A stretch of DNA of 5,894 bases from the NCBI GenBank assembly GCA_947480815.1, contig CANKEA010000086.1, positions 1-5,894 of the forward strand, written 5' to 3'. The stretch is from Caulobacterales bacterium (lineage in GTDB: Bacteria > Pseudomonadota > Alphaproteobacteria > Caulobacterales > Caulobacteraceae). Below the pieces are notes generated by a model. It did no database searches, was not told the origin of the DNA, and worked only from the letters and a program-made list of their open reading frames with translations. The translations under genes and the position numbers were made by a program. Position 1 is the stretch's first letter, and each line of letters opens with the position of its first letter. This document shows positions 5,452 through 5,894 of the stretch, piece by piece.

Positions 5452-5894
5452 ATGGACGAAGCCCTGCTCGACAAGCTGGCTATCCGGCAACTGGTCGATG
5501 ACTGGATCATCTTCAGTGACGGCGGTAATTTCGAACGGTTTCCCAGCGTCTGGCACGAGGACGGCTGGATGATGGCGACCTGGACCCAAGGGTCAGCCGC
5601 CGATTTTGTCGCCATGCGTAAGATGAGCTTCGACAAGGGTGCCACCACGATCCTGCACTTCAACGGTGCCCATACGTCAGACGTCGTTGGTGACCGCGCC
5701 GTAAGCCAGACCAAGATGGAGATTTTGCAGCGCGCACCGGTTGACGGGGTGATGTGCGATGTCACCTGCCTTGGCCGCTTCTATGATTTCTTTGCCAAGC
5801 GCGAGGGTCGATGGGGCATGGTCCATCGCCAGCCGATCTATGAGAAGGATTGGCTGATCCCCTGTGATCCGACCACGTTGCCGAAGATGGATCG
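5452..5894 (+). CDS. SnoaL/NTF2-like domain protein, operon-linked (3' end cut by the window)
   Basis: The frame is open from an ATG at 5452 to the window end, giving 147 residues. AGGA (5442-5445) lies 6 nt upstream and supports the start. The sequence fits the SnoaL-like branch of the NTF2-like cone fold: an N-terminal helix LLDKLAIRQLVDDW (5-18), then NFERFPSVWHEDGWMMATW (26-44), a central HFNGAH segment (69-74), and strands containing AVSQTKMEILQR (83-94) and GRFYDFF (108-114). It ends with GRWGMVHRQPIYEKDWLIP (119-137). His35/Asp37, His69 and His74 are polar candidates for a pocket. This fold is used by small dehydratases, isomerases and ring-dioxygenase beta subunits, so the family alone does not give the reaction. 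Only 26 nt separate it from pcaL and no terminator is visible, so it probably belongs to the pca operon; the known protocatechuate steps do not need it. Similar proteins are about 170-190 residues by recollection, so most of it is here. Confidence 0.8.
   Translation, partial: MDEALLDKLAIRQLVDDWIIFSDGGNFERFPSVWHEDGWMMATWTQGSAADFVAMRKMSFDKGATTILHFNGAHTSDVVGDRAVSQTKMEILQRAPVDGVMCDVTCLGRFYDFFAKREGRWGMVHRQPIYEKDWLIPCDPTTLPKMD

Noticed and set aside
1..5894. CRISPR arrays, tRNA or rRNA genes, insertion sequences, attachment sites
   Set aside because: No regularly spaced repeats, tRNA cloverleaf, transposase frame or terminal inverted repeats with target duplication were seen on either strand by reading.

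Overview
This window looks like a chromosomal segment of a GC-rich Gram-negative bacterium. The best guess is an alphaproteobacterium of the Caulobacterales/Sphingomonadales type, judged from the Ala-rich, GC-rich codon use and the gene content; this is inference, as no phylogenetic marker is present. The theme is breakdown of plant-type aromatic compounds through the protocatechuate branch of the beta-ketoadipate pathway.

Layout. Positions 1-105 are the 3' end of a plus-strand gene, possibly a DUF6351/tannase-like secreted hydrolase. Positions 106-358 are a convergent intergenic gap holding a good stem-loop (132-168) and a set of nested inverted repeats (182-323). Positions 359-1369, minus strand, encode an exported alpha/beta-hydrolase (carboxylesterase type). 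Positions 1370-1752 are a divergent region of lower GC (about 51% by hand count over 1381-1680). It should carry the promoters of the esterase and of the pca operon, and its right end encodes what looks like the amputated C-terminus of an amidohydrolase, ending one base before pcaH.

Positions 1753-5425 are a tightly packed plus-strand operon: pcaH (1753-2454), pcaG (2454-3086), pcaB (3083-4240) and a pcaD-pcaC fusion, pcaL (4241-5425). The genes overlap by 1 and 4 nt and then abut with no gap. At 5452 a further gene starts, a SnoaL/NTF2-like protein that runs off the window end.

Together the four complete operon genes encode every step from protocatechuate to beta-ketoadipate: ring cleavage by PcaHG to 3-carboxy-cis,cis-muconate, lactonisation by PcaB, then decarboxylation and enol-lactone hydrolysis by the two halves of PcaL. 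The later steps (pcaIJ, pcaF) and a pathway regulator are not in the window. The two hydrolase genes on the left could supply aromatic acids by cleaving esters outside the cytoplasm, but that link is inferred from proximity only.

No clearly new system is seen. The points most worth a second look are the SnoaL-like gene attached to the operon, the amidohydrolase remnant abutting pcaH, the PcaL fusion, and the nested inverted repeats at 182-323.
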